Positions 7,298 through 14,384 of a DNA stretch of 21,199 nt are shown in pieces (positions within the stretch are counted from its first letter, which is position 1; the number at the start of each line of letters is the position of its first letter). Source of the DNA: Candidatus Gastranaerophilales bacterium (GTDB taxonomy: Bacteria; Cyanobacteriota; Vampirovibrionia; Gastranaerophilales; Gastranaerophilaceae). The translations under genes were made by a program, and so were the position numbers. The notes beneath the pieces were generated by a model. The model did no database searches. It saw only the letters and a list, made by a program, of their open reading frames with translations, and was not told the DNA's origin. Location of the stretch: assembly GCA_003150395.1 (NCBI GenBank), contig QAMI01000043.1, positions 1 to 21,199 on the forward strand, read 5' to 3'.

Positions 7298-8089
7298 ATG
7301 AAAATTAATTTACTCAACTACAATAACCCGTATTCATCGGGTTCAACGTCGGTTCACAAAGACCCGCAAGCTTTCAAAGAGCGATTTGGTGCGGGATTGT
7401 GTGACAAAAAAGACAGTACAAGAGGATATAATGTGAATTTTAGCGGTGGCCAAAAAGAGAGTGTGGCTGCCGCTAAAACTTTAGGTGAAAAAATCCTCTC
7501 AAGTAAAACTTTTGGCTCAATTCTTGAATACGCTGAGGCGCATCCGATTTCGTGCCAGGCATTATTTGCTTTAGTGCTGGCAGGAATTTTTAGACCGTTA
7601 ACTATACTTGCACTCTCCGGAGATAGCGAAAAAGAAAAGAAAGACAGCAGAAATGCTGCAGCTCACGCTGTTGCTTCAGGTGTAATCGGATTTGTTTCAT
7701 CGACAATTATAATGAGTCCTTTTGATGCTGCAATGAAAAGGGTTAAAAGCGATCCTGCAAAATACCTCGGAAAAGCCGGTAAAAAAGCAGAAAGCTACCT
7801 TGGAGACTTAAAAGCAAAAGGCCTTACTAAAACACAAAAGTTCAAGAATGTTGAAACTTTAATGAAAATGGGTCCTGATATTGTAATAGGTATTCCAAGA
7901 TCAATTATAACAATTGCTCTAATCCCTCCAATTCTGAAATATGTCTTTGGAATAGATCCTAAATCAAAACAGAAAAAAGCTGATGAAACAAAACCTGAGC
8001 AAAAACCTGAAAATATCAATACTATGCAATATGCCGGAGCTTCAATAAAAAGTGCGGCCTTCGGTGATTTTAACGGAGGTGCAAAGTAA
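7298..8089 (+). CDS. Hypothetical membrane-associated protein with N-terminal F-S-G motif (upstream of a coupled pair)
   Basis: I do not recognise a named family for this 263-residue protein. The first 50 residues are polar and Asn/Ser-rich and end in NVNFSGG (FSG at 48-50). Three hydrophobic stretches follow at about 86-106, 121-142 and 193-218, separated by a charged loop (GDSEKEKKDSRN) and a Lys-rich segment, so it is probably a small integral membrane protein. The last 45 residues are Lys/Glu/Pro-rich. No signal peptide is visible. GGTGG precedes the ATG. The stop overlaps the next gene's ATG by one base (TAATG), which implies coupled translation. The loop plus HA-x3-G helix (about 107-132) recurs in the downstream protein, suggesting distant paralogy. 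Function unknown. Confidence 0.88.
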   Translation: MKINLLNYNNPYSSGSTSVHKDPQAFKERFGAGLCDKKDSTRGYNVNFSGGQKESVAAAKTLGEKILSSKTFGSILEYAEAHPISCQALFALVLAGIFRPLTILALSGDSEKEKKDSRNAAAHAVASGVIGFVSSTIIMSPFDAAMKRVKSDPAKYLGKAGKKAESYLGDLKAKGLTKTQKFKNVETLMKMGPDIVIGIPRSIITIALIPPILKYVFGIDPKSKQKKADETKPEQKPENINTMQYAGASIKSAAFGDFNGGAK

Positions 8090-8865
8090 TGCAGGTAACA
8101 TTTAATACACAGAGATACAATCAAAATTACAATAATTTACCGAATAATTCACAGCTTCAATGTTGCAAGCCTAAGCCGCAAGCTTTCACCGGCAGTCAGG
8201 AAGAACTTGTTTCCGCATTGACTTCAAAATCAAAATTCTTTGAACCTTTGGAAAAAATTTGGAACAATTCAGTTGAGTGGCTGGCAGAAAACTTTGTAGC
8301 AAAAACAATGAACACAGAGTTCGTAGCAAAATTTGCTGAAAAGTTTAAAGATAGTAAAATTATTACTAACCACATGACAACAATAGGTGCCGCTACTGGA
8401 ACAGGTATGTATATGTATCGTACAATGAAACTTCCTGAGGATCAAATGGAAAGTGACAGAAAGAAAATTCTTACACTAAACCATGCACTTACTTTCGGTT
8501 TTTCAACCGCTGGTGCTTATCTTGTTGATGGCGGGTTGGCCGGAATATGGAAAAAAGTAACAAATAAATATGCTGAACTTTATACAAAAGATAAAAACTT
8601 GCTTTCTAAAATAGAAGATATTAATAAAGGTTTGGTCAAAGAAGGCAAAAACAAAATCGATTTAATCGATTACGCGTATGATCACCTCGGCGATAAGAAA
8701 TTTGCAAACCGCTTAATCGGTATGGATATTGCGAAGAAACTCTTAATTTTCGCAATGATATACAGATATGTAGTACCGGTTGCAGTAACGCCGATAGCAA
8801 ATAAACTTGGTGACAAATTTCTTGCTCATAAAAAAGAACAGGAAGAAAAATTTGAAAAATCATAA
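8089..8865 (+). CDS. Hypothetical membrane-associated protein with N-terminal F-T-G motif (downstream of a coupled pair)
   Basis: A 258-residue protein I cannot place in a named family. A polar Asn/Gln-rich N-terminus carries PQAFTG (FTG at 33-35). Next come an amphipathic region (about 50-90), a hydrophobic stretch with a Gly/Thr-rich segment (about 92-112), an acidic/Lys loop (EDQMESDRKK), a NHALTFGFSTAGAYL helix (about 131-145), a charged middle and a final hydrophobic helix (about 216-236) before a Lys/Glu tail. The order of elements parallels the upstream partner. GGAGGT lies eight bases before the ATG, inside the upstream gene's 3' end. A strong terminator follows at once, so the pair forms a two-gene transcript. 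The two proteins may form one complex, which is inference. Confidence 0.88.
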   Translation: MQVTFNTQRYNQNYNNLPNNSQLQCCKPKPQAFTGSQEELVSALTSKSKFFEPLEKIWNNSVEWLAENFVAKTMNTEFVAKFAEKFKDSKIITNHMTTIGAATGTGMYMYRTMKLPEDQMESDRKKILTLNHALTFGFSTAGAYLVDGGLAGIWKKVTNKYAELYTKDKNLLSKIEDINKGLVKEGKNKIDLIDYAYDHLGDKKFANRLIGMDIAKKLLIFAMIYRYVVPVAVTPIANKLGDKFLAHKKEQEEKFEKS

Positions 8866-8868
8866 AAC

Positions 8869-8902
8869 AAAACGGCGGATTGATATTAATCCGCCGTTTT
8901 TT
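8869..8902 (+). terminator. Rho-independent terminator of the F-x-G gene pair
   Basis: A perfect 13-bp stem (AAAACGGCGGATT / AATCCGCCGTTTT) with a 6-nt loop runs straight into a T tract of six bases, four nucleotides after the stop codon. Confidence 0.93.
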
Positions 8903-8946
8903 ACAATGAATTTTAAATAGACAGATGGCTAATAGTATTTTTCGAT

Positions 8947-8976
8947 TTGTTGTGCTATTATCTCAGAAATTATAAT
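8947..8976 (+). promoter_or_regulatory. Putative promoter of the DUF1796-type gene
   Basis: TTGTTG (8947-8952) and a perfect TATAAT (8971-8976) are 18 nt apart. The predicted start near 8983 gives a leader of about 21 nt containing AAGGGTG. Confidence 0.55.
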
Positions 8977-9003
8977 TATTATTAATGACGAATTAAGGGT
9001 GTA

Positions 9004-9729
9004 ATGGCATTATTCAGATTTGAAAAAATATATGGAAGGGTATTTATAAAGTTTTTTGGAATAAATATTTCTTTTGTTATGCCGCCTAAAATTTGTAATT
9101 ATTATATAAGCCTTGGTCAAAATTGTTTTGTAAGAACAATTTTAACCAGATACGGAATAAAAGCCAAGCGTAAACAAGGTGAATTAAGCTGCCCCTTTGA
9201 TTTGCTGCTTCTTCCTTTGGATAAAATTGCATTTCTTCTTCAAAATGATTTTGAAGGCTTAACATCTGATTTGCGGCATGATTTGAAAACTGACTACTGG
9301 TATAATGACAGTTTGAAAGCAGCTTTTCTTCATGACGAAAATCTTTCAAAAGACGAGGTAAAAGCTCGCTACCAGAAACGTGTGGAGAACTTTATTAATA
9401 TTTCTGAGACTTCAAAGGAACTTAAATATATATTAATTTGTAAAACTTGTGATTGTTCACCAGAAATTCTTAACAATATTAATCAAAGTTTAAAAAATTA
9501 TAGACGCAATAAACCTTACACATTTATTGTTGCAGGCTTGTCAGAAAAAAATGAAAAGGATTTTGAATTTATTCCGGAACTAAATCAAGAGATTGTGTTC
9601 AAACAATATAAAATTCCAATACCGCTAAAAGACTTTTTAGAAAATTGGTATATAAAAAGAAATATGCACAATGATGACTGGGTAAAAGATTTGCATAAAA
9701 ATTTCATTTCAGATATCTTAAGTGCTTAG
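9004..9729 (+). CDS. DUF1796 (putative papain-like cysteine peptidase) family protein
   Basis: The 241-residue protein shows the pattern of the DUF1796 family, annotated elsewhere as putative papain-like cysteine peptidase: YISLGQNCFVRTILTRYG (34-51), GELSCPFDLL (59-68), DFEGL and a later ENF/FIN region. C41 in SLGQNC would be the candidate nucleophile and H110 a possible partner, but peptidase activity is a fold-based guess for the family. The N-terminus (about 7-24, EKIYGRVFIKFFGINISF) resembles the short K-x-FGI-x-I lead-in seen on many surface-polysaccharide glycosyltransferases, which hints at an envelope-sugar setting. It stands alone between a terminator and the next promoter. AAGGGTG before the ATG supports the start. 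Family call fairly sure; function not. Confidence 0.78.
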   Translation: MALFRFEKIYGRVFIKFFGINISFVMPPKICNYYISLGQNCFVRTILTRYGIKAKRKQGELSCPFDLLLLPLDKIAFLLQNDFEGLTSDLRHDLKTDYWYNDSLKAAFLHDENLSKDEVKARYQKRVENFINISETSKELKYILICKTCDCSPEILNNINQSLKNYRRNKPYTFIVAGLSEKNEKDFEFIPELNQEIVFKQYKIPIPLKDFLENWYIKRNMHNDDWVKDLHKNFISDILSA

Positions 9730-9752
9730 TATTTGAAAAATTTACGAAAAGC

Positions 9753-9781
9753 TTGAAAAAAAAACATATTTGTTGTATTTT
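9753..9781 (+). promoter_or_regulatory. Putative promoter of the HEAT-queC-DUF366-SPOR operon
   Basis: TTGAAA (9753-9758) and TATTTT (9776-9781) are 17 nt apart. The predicted start near 9788 lies 30 nt before the ATG at 9818, and so excludes an upstream TTG at 9770 as the start codon. Confidence 0.5.
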
Positions 9782-9817
9782 TCTGTCATAGAACAGCGGG
9801 GAAATCAAGGGGTTGAT

Positions 9818-10810
9818 ATGGCTGAAGACAACAGATTAAATTTAGAAGCAATTGCTGAAAAATCTAATTTGTTTGACGATTCAAATATACCGGCTTTGTT
9901 GTCGAGAATTTCAGATTTGGAAAACGATTTCAGCAGCGAAGAACTTGTCAAAATTTATAATTATCTTCTGGTGAACTCCTCAAACTCAGAGGTTTTAATG
10001 TTCGTAATCAAACTGGCTGACAGGTTTAGAAACTATTCTACGCTTTCAATATTAGTTGATCTTCTTCTTTTAAAAAATACAGAAAATCTTGTTTCTGCTG
10101 AAAAAGAAAATTATATAAATCTCAGAGTAATGTGCGCAAAAGCCATTGCAAATTATCGGGATGCTTCAGCTGTAACCCCTTTGCTTTATTGTTTGAATAA
10201 TAAGGACGAAAACTATAAAATACGTTTTGCATGCGCGGATGCGCTCGGCCGAATTGGTGATAAATATGCGGTTGCGCCTTTGATTGATGTGGTAAAAGAC
10301 GAGGAGGAAAAATCTGTTTATTTGAGAGAATCCGCAGCCTCTGCTCTTGGTATGCTTGGTGATATGCGCGCGATTGATCCTCTTGTAAGTATTCTTGAAA
10401 CCAAACAGGGTATAATTGATAAGTTTACCTTTTTGAAAGAACGGGTTATAGAAGCTCTCGGAAAACTTCGTTTGAGTGATAACGAAAGAGTTTTTAATGC
10501 ATTAAAAAGAACTCTTTTGGATGACTCTCCACAAATTCGTATAAATGCAATCGAAGCAATTATGGAAAGTGACCATCCGGAAAGTTTCGAAACAATAAAA
10601 GAATGTCTTTTGGATGATGATGACGAAGTTAAAAAAAATGCACTTGTGGCACTTTACAATCTCCATGGCCGTGTAATTCTTGACGAAGTTATCAGAGAAC
10701 CTCTTTACAGCGATGTATTAAAGGTCGAGGCCGTTTCAATGATTGATGAGTACGAAACCGACGAGGATGAAGATTTCGCAAGGAAATTTAGAGAGGAACT
10801 TGATGGTTAA
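9818..10810 (+). CDS. HEAT-repeat (PBS lyase HEAT-like) protein
   Basis: A 330-residue all-helical repeat protein. From about residue 100 it shows successive HEAT-like units with the A-x-A-L-G-x-(I/L)-G-D...A-(V/I)-x-PL pattern: RVMCAKAIANYRDASAVTPL, RFACADALGRIGDKYAVAPL, RESAASALGMLGDMRAIDPL, ERVIEALGKL, RINAIEAI and VKKNALVALYNL. Such repeats form a curved scaffold for protein contacts; some family members are bilin lyases, but nothing here points to that. The N-terminal 100 residues are helical and less regular, and the C-terminus is very acidic. The start is chosen at ATG 9818 because of AAGGGG five bases upstream. Its stop overlaps queC by 8 nt, so the two are probably translated together. 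The partner is unknown. Confidence 0.9.
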   Translation: MAEDNRLNLEAIAEKSNLFDDSNIPALLSRISDLENDFSSEELVKIYNYLLVNSSNSEVLMFVIKLADRFRNYSTLSILVDLLLLKNTENLVSAEKENYINLRVMCAKAIANYRDASAVTPLLYCLNNKDENYKIRFACADALGRIGDKYAVAPLIDVVKDEEEKSVYLRESAASALGMLGDMRAIDPLVSILETKQGIIDKFTFLKERVIEALGKLRLSDNERVFNALKRTLLDDSPQIRINAIEAIMESDHPESFETIKECLLDDDDEVKKNALVALYNLHGRVILDEVIREPLYSDVLKVEAVSMIDEYETDEDEDFARKFREELDG

Positions 10811-11471
10811 ATCAATTATTTTAATGTCAGGCGGTCTGGATTCTGTTGTAAGCCTTGGACTTACTAGAAATAAATACAATGTTGAGCTTGCACTGACTTT
10901 TGATTACGGTCAAAAAGCTGCCAAAACAGAAATTGAAGCATCAAAAAATATTTGTGAATTTTATAAAGTTTCCCATAAAGTAATAAAACTGGATTTCCTA
11001 AAAGAAATTACACACACCTCGCTTGTTGCAGATTGCGAGGTTCCAACAGGTGAAGGTCTTATTGATGAAGTCCAAAGTGCGCAAAATGTTTGGGTGCCAA
11101 ACCGAAACGGTCTGTTTTTAAATATTGCCGCAAGCTTCGCAGATGGTGAAAACTATGATTATATCATTATCGGAGCTAATCTTGAAGAAGGTAAAACCTT
11201 TCCGGATAATACAAAAGAGTTTATCGAAAGAGTAAATCAGGAGTTTGAATATTCTACCGGTAAACAACCCAAAGTCCTTGCCCCCTTGATAAATTCCAGC
11301 AAGAATGATATAGTAAAACAAGCAATTGAGAATTCTGTTCCGCTTGAATATATAAGGAGCTGTTATGTTGGCGGCAAAAAACATTGCGGAAAGTGCGAAT
11401 CATGTACAAGGCTTAAAAACGCTTTGTTGTATAATAAAGATACGCATTACATAAAAGAACTATTTGAATAA
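10803..11471 (+). CDS. queC: 7-cyano-7-deazaguanine synthase QueC
   Basis: QueC makes preQ0 from 7-carboxy-7-deazaguanine, ammonia and ATP in the queuosine pathway. The 222-residue product starts MVKSIILMSGGLDS, with the ATP-pyrophosphatase loop SGGLDS at 9-14, then DYGQKA, VPNRN (98-102), NLEEGKTFPDN, and the zinc site C187, C195, C198 and C201 in CYVGGKKHCGKCESC. The start at 10803 has GAGGAA in the end of the HEAT gene, whose reading frame it overlaps by 8 nt; an upstream in-frame extension would give a non-QueC N-terminus. No queD, queE or queF is in the window. The next gene encodes a DUF366 protein 15 nt downstream. Confidence 0.97.
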   Translation: MVKSIILMSGGLDSVVSLGLTRNKYNVELALTFDYGQKAAKTEIEASKNICEFYKVSHKVIKLDFLKEITHTSLVADCEVPTGEGLIDEVQSAQNVWVPNRNGLFLNIAASFADGENYDYIIIGANLEEGKTFPDNTKEFIERVNQEFEYSTGKQPKVLAPLINSSKNDIVKQAIENSVPLEYIRSCYVGGKKHCGKCESCTRLKNALLYNKDTHYIKELFE

Positions 11472-11486
11472 AATACCGAGAAAATT

Positions 11487-12041
11487 ATGCATTACATATT
11501 ATCAAAAAACGAAATTAAATACGAGGGCTATCAACTATCTCCGCATTGGATTTACAAGAATTTTAAAATAATGGGGGATTCAATTGTAGGCTTTACAGGT
11601 GAATGTGAAGTTAAGCTTACTGAAATGGTTGATATAGAAGATGTGATTAATAATGAGCCGATTTACAGTAAAAATATGTTGAGCTTTATTACCGAGCAGT
11701 TTAATATAGGATTGGTTGAAGGTGTTTTCAGGCAGCGACTTCTCATTTGTACAATAAAAGAAGCTCTTGAACGCCGCGGTGTAAAAGTTGTAAGAAACGG
11801 AGATGATTTGTTTGTAAATGATAAAAAACTTACGGTTTCAATAGCTACCAAATCTCTGACTTCAATTCTTATTCATACAGGCATAAATATTAATTCAGAG
11901 GGCGCGCCGGTCAAGGCATGCGGCCTTCAAAACGATTTGGGCATAACTGATATAAAAGATTTTGCTATAGAAATTATGAAAAATTATTCAGAAGAACTTG
12001 CAGACATAACGCTTGCAAGTACTAAAGTAAGAGGAGTGTAA
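11487..12041 (+). CDS. DUF366 family protein
   Basis: The 184-residue protein matches what I know of DUF366 (COG2029), a family common in archaea and found in some bacteria. Characteristic stretches: QLSPHWIYKNFKIMGDSIVG (17-36), MVDIEDVI, MLSFITEQFN, RQRLL, RRGVKVVRNGDDLFVN, KKLTVSIATKSLTSILIHTGINI, and the terminal KVRG. Conserved polar residues (SPHW, GDS, E-D, RQR, GDD, SIAT, HxGI) suggest an enzyme or ligand-binding fold, but I know of no established function. It lies between queC and the SPOR gene with gaps of 15 and 2 nt, firmly inside the operon. A link to deazaguanine or other nucleotide metabolism is only suggested by this position. The ribosome-binding site is weak. Confidence 0.85.
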   Translation: MHYILSKNEIKYEGYQLSPHWIYKNFKIMGDSIVGFTGECEVKLTEMVDIEDVINNEPIYSKNMLSFITEQFNIGLVEGVFRQRLLICTIKEALERRGVKVVRNGDDLFVNDKKLTVSIATKSLTSILIHTGININSEGAPVKACGLQNDLGITDIKDFAIEIMKNYSEELADITLASTKVRGV

Positions 12042-12043
12042 TA

Positions 12044-12811
12044 ATGGACGAACCAAAGCAGATTGTGAATCCTGAACACATAAGTTACCGAGAATATAAA
12101 AAACGTCTTTCTAAAAACCCGCATCAAAATTTTGTATTATTTATTTCGGCATTTTTCATACTTCTGCTTGCATTTTTGGGTCTGGCGAAAATAATGTCGC
12201 CTGACGTTGATATTGCAATAGGAGATGAACCTGAAGTAACCTATGAACAAGAAGGTATTGTTCGCGGAAACGTTGATGACAGATTAAAACGTCTTCAAGA
12301 TGAAGACAACGGCATTGGAGCCTCAGTAGAATCAACTTTGCAGCCGGAACTTGACGAAAAGGTTGTAATCCCTGAGAAAAAGCAAGAGTCTGAGCCTTTA
12401 AAAGTTCAGGAAGATTTGCCGGTTGTGCTGGAGCATACAAAACCTCAAGAGCTCCCTTCAGCCCAAAATAATGAAAATAATGTGCAAACCCAACCCAAAA
12501 AAGTTGAGGAAATTAAACCGCAAGATGACTTAACTCAGCCGAACGCAGCGCCTGTTCCTCCAGCATCAATGATGCCTTCTGCAGCGCCAAAAACTTATAA
12601 AGTTTATGTCGGTAATTACGCCTCAGCCGCACAAGCCGAAGTTGCAAAAGGTATAATTTCAGAATCAAATGTCGGTGTAAATCCTTTTGTAAAAAACGTA
12701 AATGGCAGCTATACACTTCAAGCAGGATCATTTTCGTCTTCTGATAAAGCAAACAGTGTTGCAAATGATTTGTTGAAAAACAATTTCCCGGCACGTGTTG
12801 TCGCTGAATAA
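12044..12811 (+). CDS. SPOR-domain single-pass membrane protein
   Basis: A 255-residue bitopic protein: cytoplasmic N-terminus (1-29), one transmembrane helix (about 30-49), a long Glu/Pro/Gln-rich linker (about 60-180) and a C-terminal SPOR domain (about 183-255: TYKVYVGNYASAAQAE...GSYTLQAGSFSSSDKANSVANDL). SPOR domains bind denuded glycan strands of septal peptidoglycan, so the protein probably reaches across the periplasm to the division site, as FtsN-like proteins do. It is the last gene of the HEAT-queC-DUF366 operon, two bases after DUF366, with GAGGAG before the ATG. No division partner is adjacent. Architecture is clear; a specific name is not justified. Confidence 0.92.
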   Translation: MDEPKQIVNPEHISYREYKKRLSKNPHQNFVLFISAFFILLLAFLGLAKIMSPDVDIAIGDEPEVTYEQEGIVRGNVDDRLKRLQDEDNGIGASVESTLQPELDEKVVIPEKKQESEPLKVQEDLPVVLEHTKPQELPSAQNNENNVQTQPKKVEEIKPQDDLTQPNAAPVPPASMMPSAAPKTYKVYVGNYASAAQAEVAKGIISESNVGVNPFVKNVNGSYTLQAGSFSSSDKANSVANDLLKNNFPARVVAE

Positions 12812-12813
12812 AA

Positions 12814-12841
12814 TTGTAACCTTTGATTTTTGTGTTAAAAT
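12814..12841 (+). promoter_or_regulatory. Putative gatB promoter
   Basis: TTGTAA (12814-12819) and TAAAAT (12836-12841) are 16 nt apart, leaving a leader of about 73 nt before gatB. The pair begins just after the SPOR gene's stop codon. Confidence 0.5.
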
Positions 12842-12921
12842 ACACTTGTAATTAAAGTTCAAAATCCGTGTTCACAGCGGTGATATAAAAATAATAAAAA
12901 GTCGATATATAAGGAGAAACC

Positions 12922-14364
12922 ATGGAAAGTTTAAGAGATAAGTATGAAGTTGTGATTGGGCTTGAGGTTCACGCTCAATTGAAAACAAAATCCAAAATAT
13001 TTGCACCTGATGGTACAGAATTTGGTCAAGAGCCAAATTCGCAAACCAGTCCCATTACTTTAGGTATGCCGGGAGTTCTTCCTGTTTTAAACAGAGAAGT
13101 TGTAAATATGGGGATTTTGACAGGACTTGCTCTTAACTGTGAAATTCCGGAACGTTGTAAATTTGACCGAAAACAGTATTTCTATCCGGATTTGCCGAAA
13201 GGTTATCAGATTTCACAATATGACGAACCTATTTGTGTAAACGGTTATATTGATATTAAAGGTAAAAGAATTGGTATTACACGCGCGCACCTTGAAGAAG
13301 ACGCTGGTAAACTTGTACATGCCGGAGCTGCAGGACTCGCAGGGTCAAGCTATTCTTTAGTCGACCTGAACCGCGCTGGAACTCCTCTTTTGGAAATTGT
13401 TTCAGAACCTGATATGAGAAGTTCTGACGAAGCAAGAATGTATATGGAAGAATTAAGAAATATTGTCCGCTACATCGGCGTTTGTGACGGAAACCTTGAA
13501 GAAGGCTCAATGAGATGCGACGCAAATATTTCAATTATGCCGAAAGGCTCAAAAGAATTCGGAACACGTGCAGAAATTAAAAATGTAAACAGCTTTTCAG
13601 CACTTCAACGCGCAATCGAGTATGAAATTGACCGCCAAATCGAAATAGTTGAAGAAGGTGGAAAAGTTGTTCAGGAAACCCGCCTTTGGGATGACAATGC
13701 ACGCGAAACAAAGTCAATGCGCGGTAAAGAAGACGCTCACGATTACAGATATTTCCCGGAACCGGATTTGATGCCTTTGAAGATTTCCCGTGAATGGGTT
13801 CAAGAAATCAAAGACAAAATGCCCGAACTTCCGGAAGCAAAACGCCAGAGATATATGAGTCTTGGCTTAAGCGAATATGATGCGAGCGTAATTGTTGAAC
13901 AAATGGGGCTTGCTCTTTTCTTTGATGAAGTTCTTAAACTCGGCGTAACTCCAAAAATCGCTGTGAACTTTATCATGGGCGAAATTGCAGCATATTTGAA
14001 AGAGGAACACCTTGATATTTCCGAAACAAAATTAACTCCGGAAAATTTGGCAGAGCTTATTGCACTTATTGAAAAGAATACAATCTCAAATAACATCGGT
14101 AAACAAATTATTGTTGATATGATGAAAACAGGCGAAAAAGCCTCAAAAATTGTCGAAAGCCGCGGCTTAAGCCAGATTTCCGATGAAGGTGCGATTAAAG
14201 AAATTTGCCAGAAAGTTGCAGACGCAAATCCTGAACAGGTTGAAAAATACAAAGCCGGTAAAGTCCAACTTTTGGGCTTCTTTGTCGGACAGGTTATGAA
14301 AGAAACCAAAGGCAGAGCTAATCCGAAAGCTGTAAATGACTTGATGAAAGAAATTCTTGGATAA
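12922..14364 (+). CDS. gatB: Asp-tRNA(Asn)/Glu-tRNA(Gln) amidotransferase subunit B
   Basis: GatB binds the mischarged tRNA and carries the kinase/transamidase site of the GatCAB complex, which turns Glu-tRNA(Gln) into Gln-tRNA(Gln) and often Asp-tRNA(Asn) into Asn-tRNA(Asn). The 480 residues are full length. Signatures: YEVVIGLEVHAQLKTKSKIF (8-27), PGVLPVLN, DRKQYFYPDLPKGYQISQY, HLEEDAGK, DLNRAGTPLLEIVSEPD, GSMRCDANIS, and HDYRYFPEPDL. The C-terminal YqeY-like helical domain (about 330-480) includes FFVGQVMKETKGRANPK. AAGGAG precedes the ATG at good spacing. gatA and gatC are not in the window. It is followed 20 nt later by a SIS-domain gene, probably on the same transcript. Confidence 0.98.
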   Translation: MESLRDKYEVVIGLEVHAQLKTKSKIFAPDGTEFGQEPNSQTSPITLGMPGVLPVLNREVVNMGILTGLALNCEIPERCKFDRKQYFYPDLPKGYQISQYDEPICVNGYIDIKGKRIGITRAHLEEDAGKLVHAGAAGLAGSSYSLVDLNRAGTPLLEIVSEPDMRSSDEARMYMEELRNIVRYIGVCDGNLEEGSMRCDANISIMPKGSKEFGTRAEIKNVNSFSALQRAIEYEIDRQIEIVEEGGKVVQETRLWDDNARETKSMRGKEDAHDYRYFPEPDLMPLKISREWVQEIKDKMPELPEAKRQRYMSLGLSEYDASVIVEQMGLALFFDEVLKLGVTPKIAVNFIMGEIAAYLKEEHLDISETKLTPENLAELIALIEKNTISNNIGKQIIVDMMKTGEKASKIVESRGLSQISDEGAIKEICQKVADANPEQVEKYKAGKVQLLGFFVGQVMKETKGRANPKAVNDLMKEILG

Positions 14365-14384
14365 TCGAACTCAAAAGAGGTAAA

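Noticed and set aside
9770..9817. TTG at 9770 as the start of the HEAT-repeat protein
   Set aside because: It lies inside the predicted promoter and lacks a ribosome-binding site; ATG 9818 has AAGGGG at good spacing.
12858..12885. GTTC-like text resembling a tRNA T-arm upstream of gatB
   Set aside because: No paired arm, acceptor stem or anticodon arm nearby; it is the gatB leader.
13800..14309. Long open frame on the minus strand opposite gatB
   Set aside because: gatB on the plus strand is a full-length conserved protein; the opposite frame encodes no recognisable protein and has no ribosome-binding site. It follows from codon bias in gatB.
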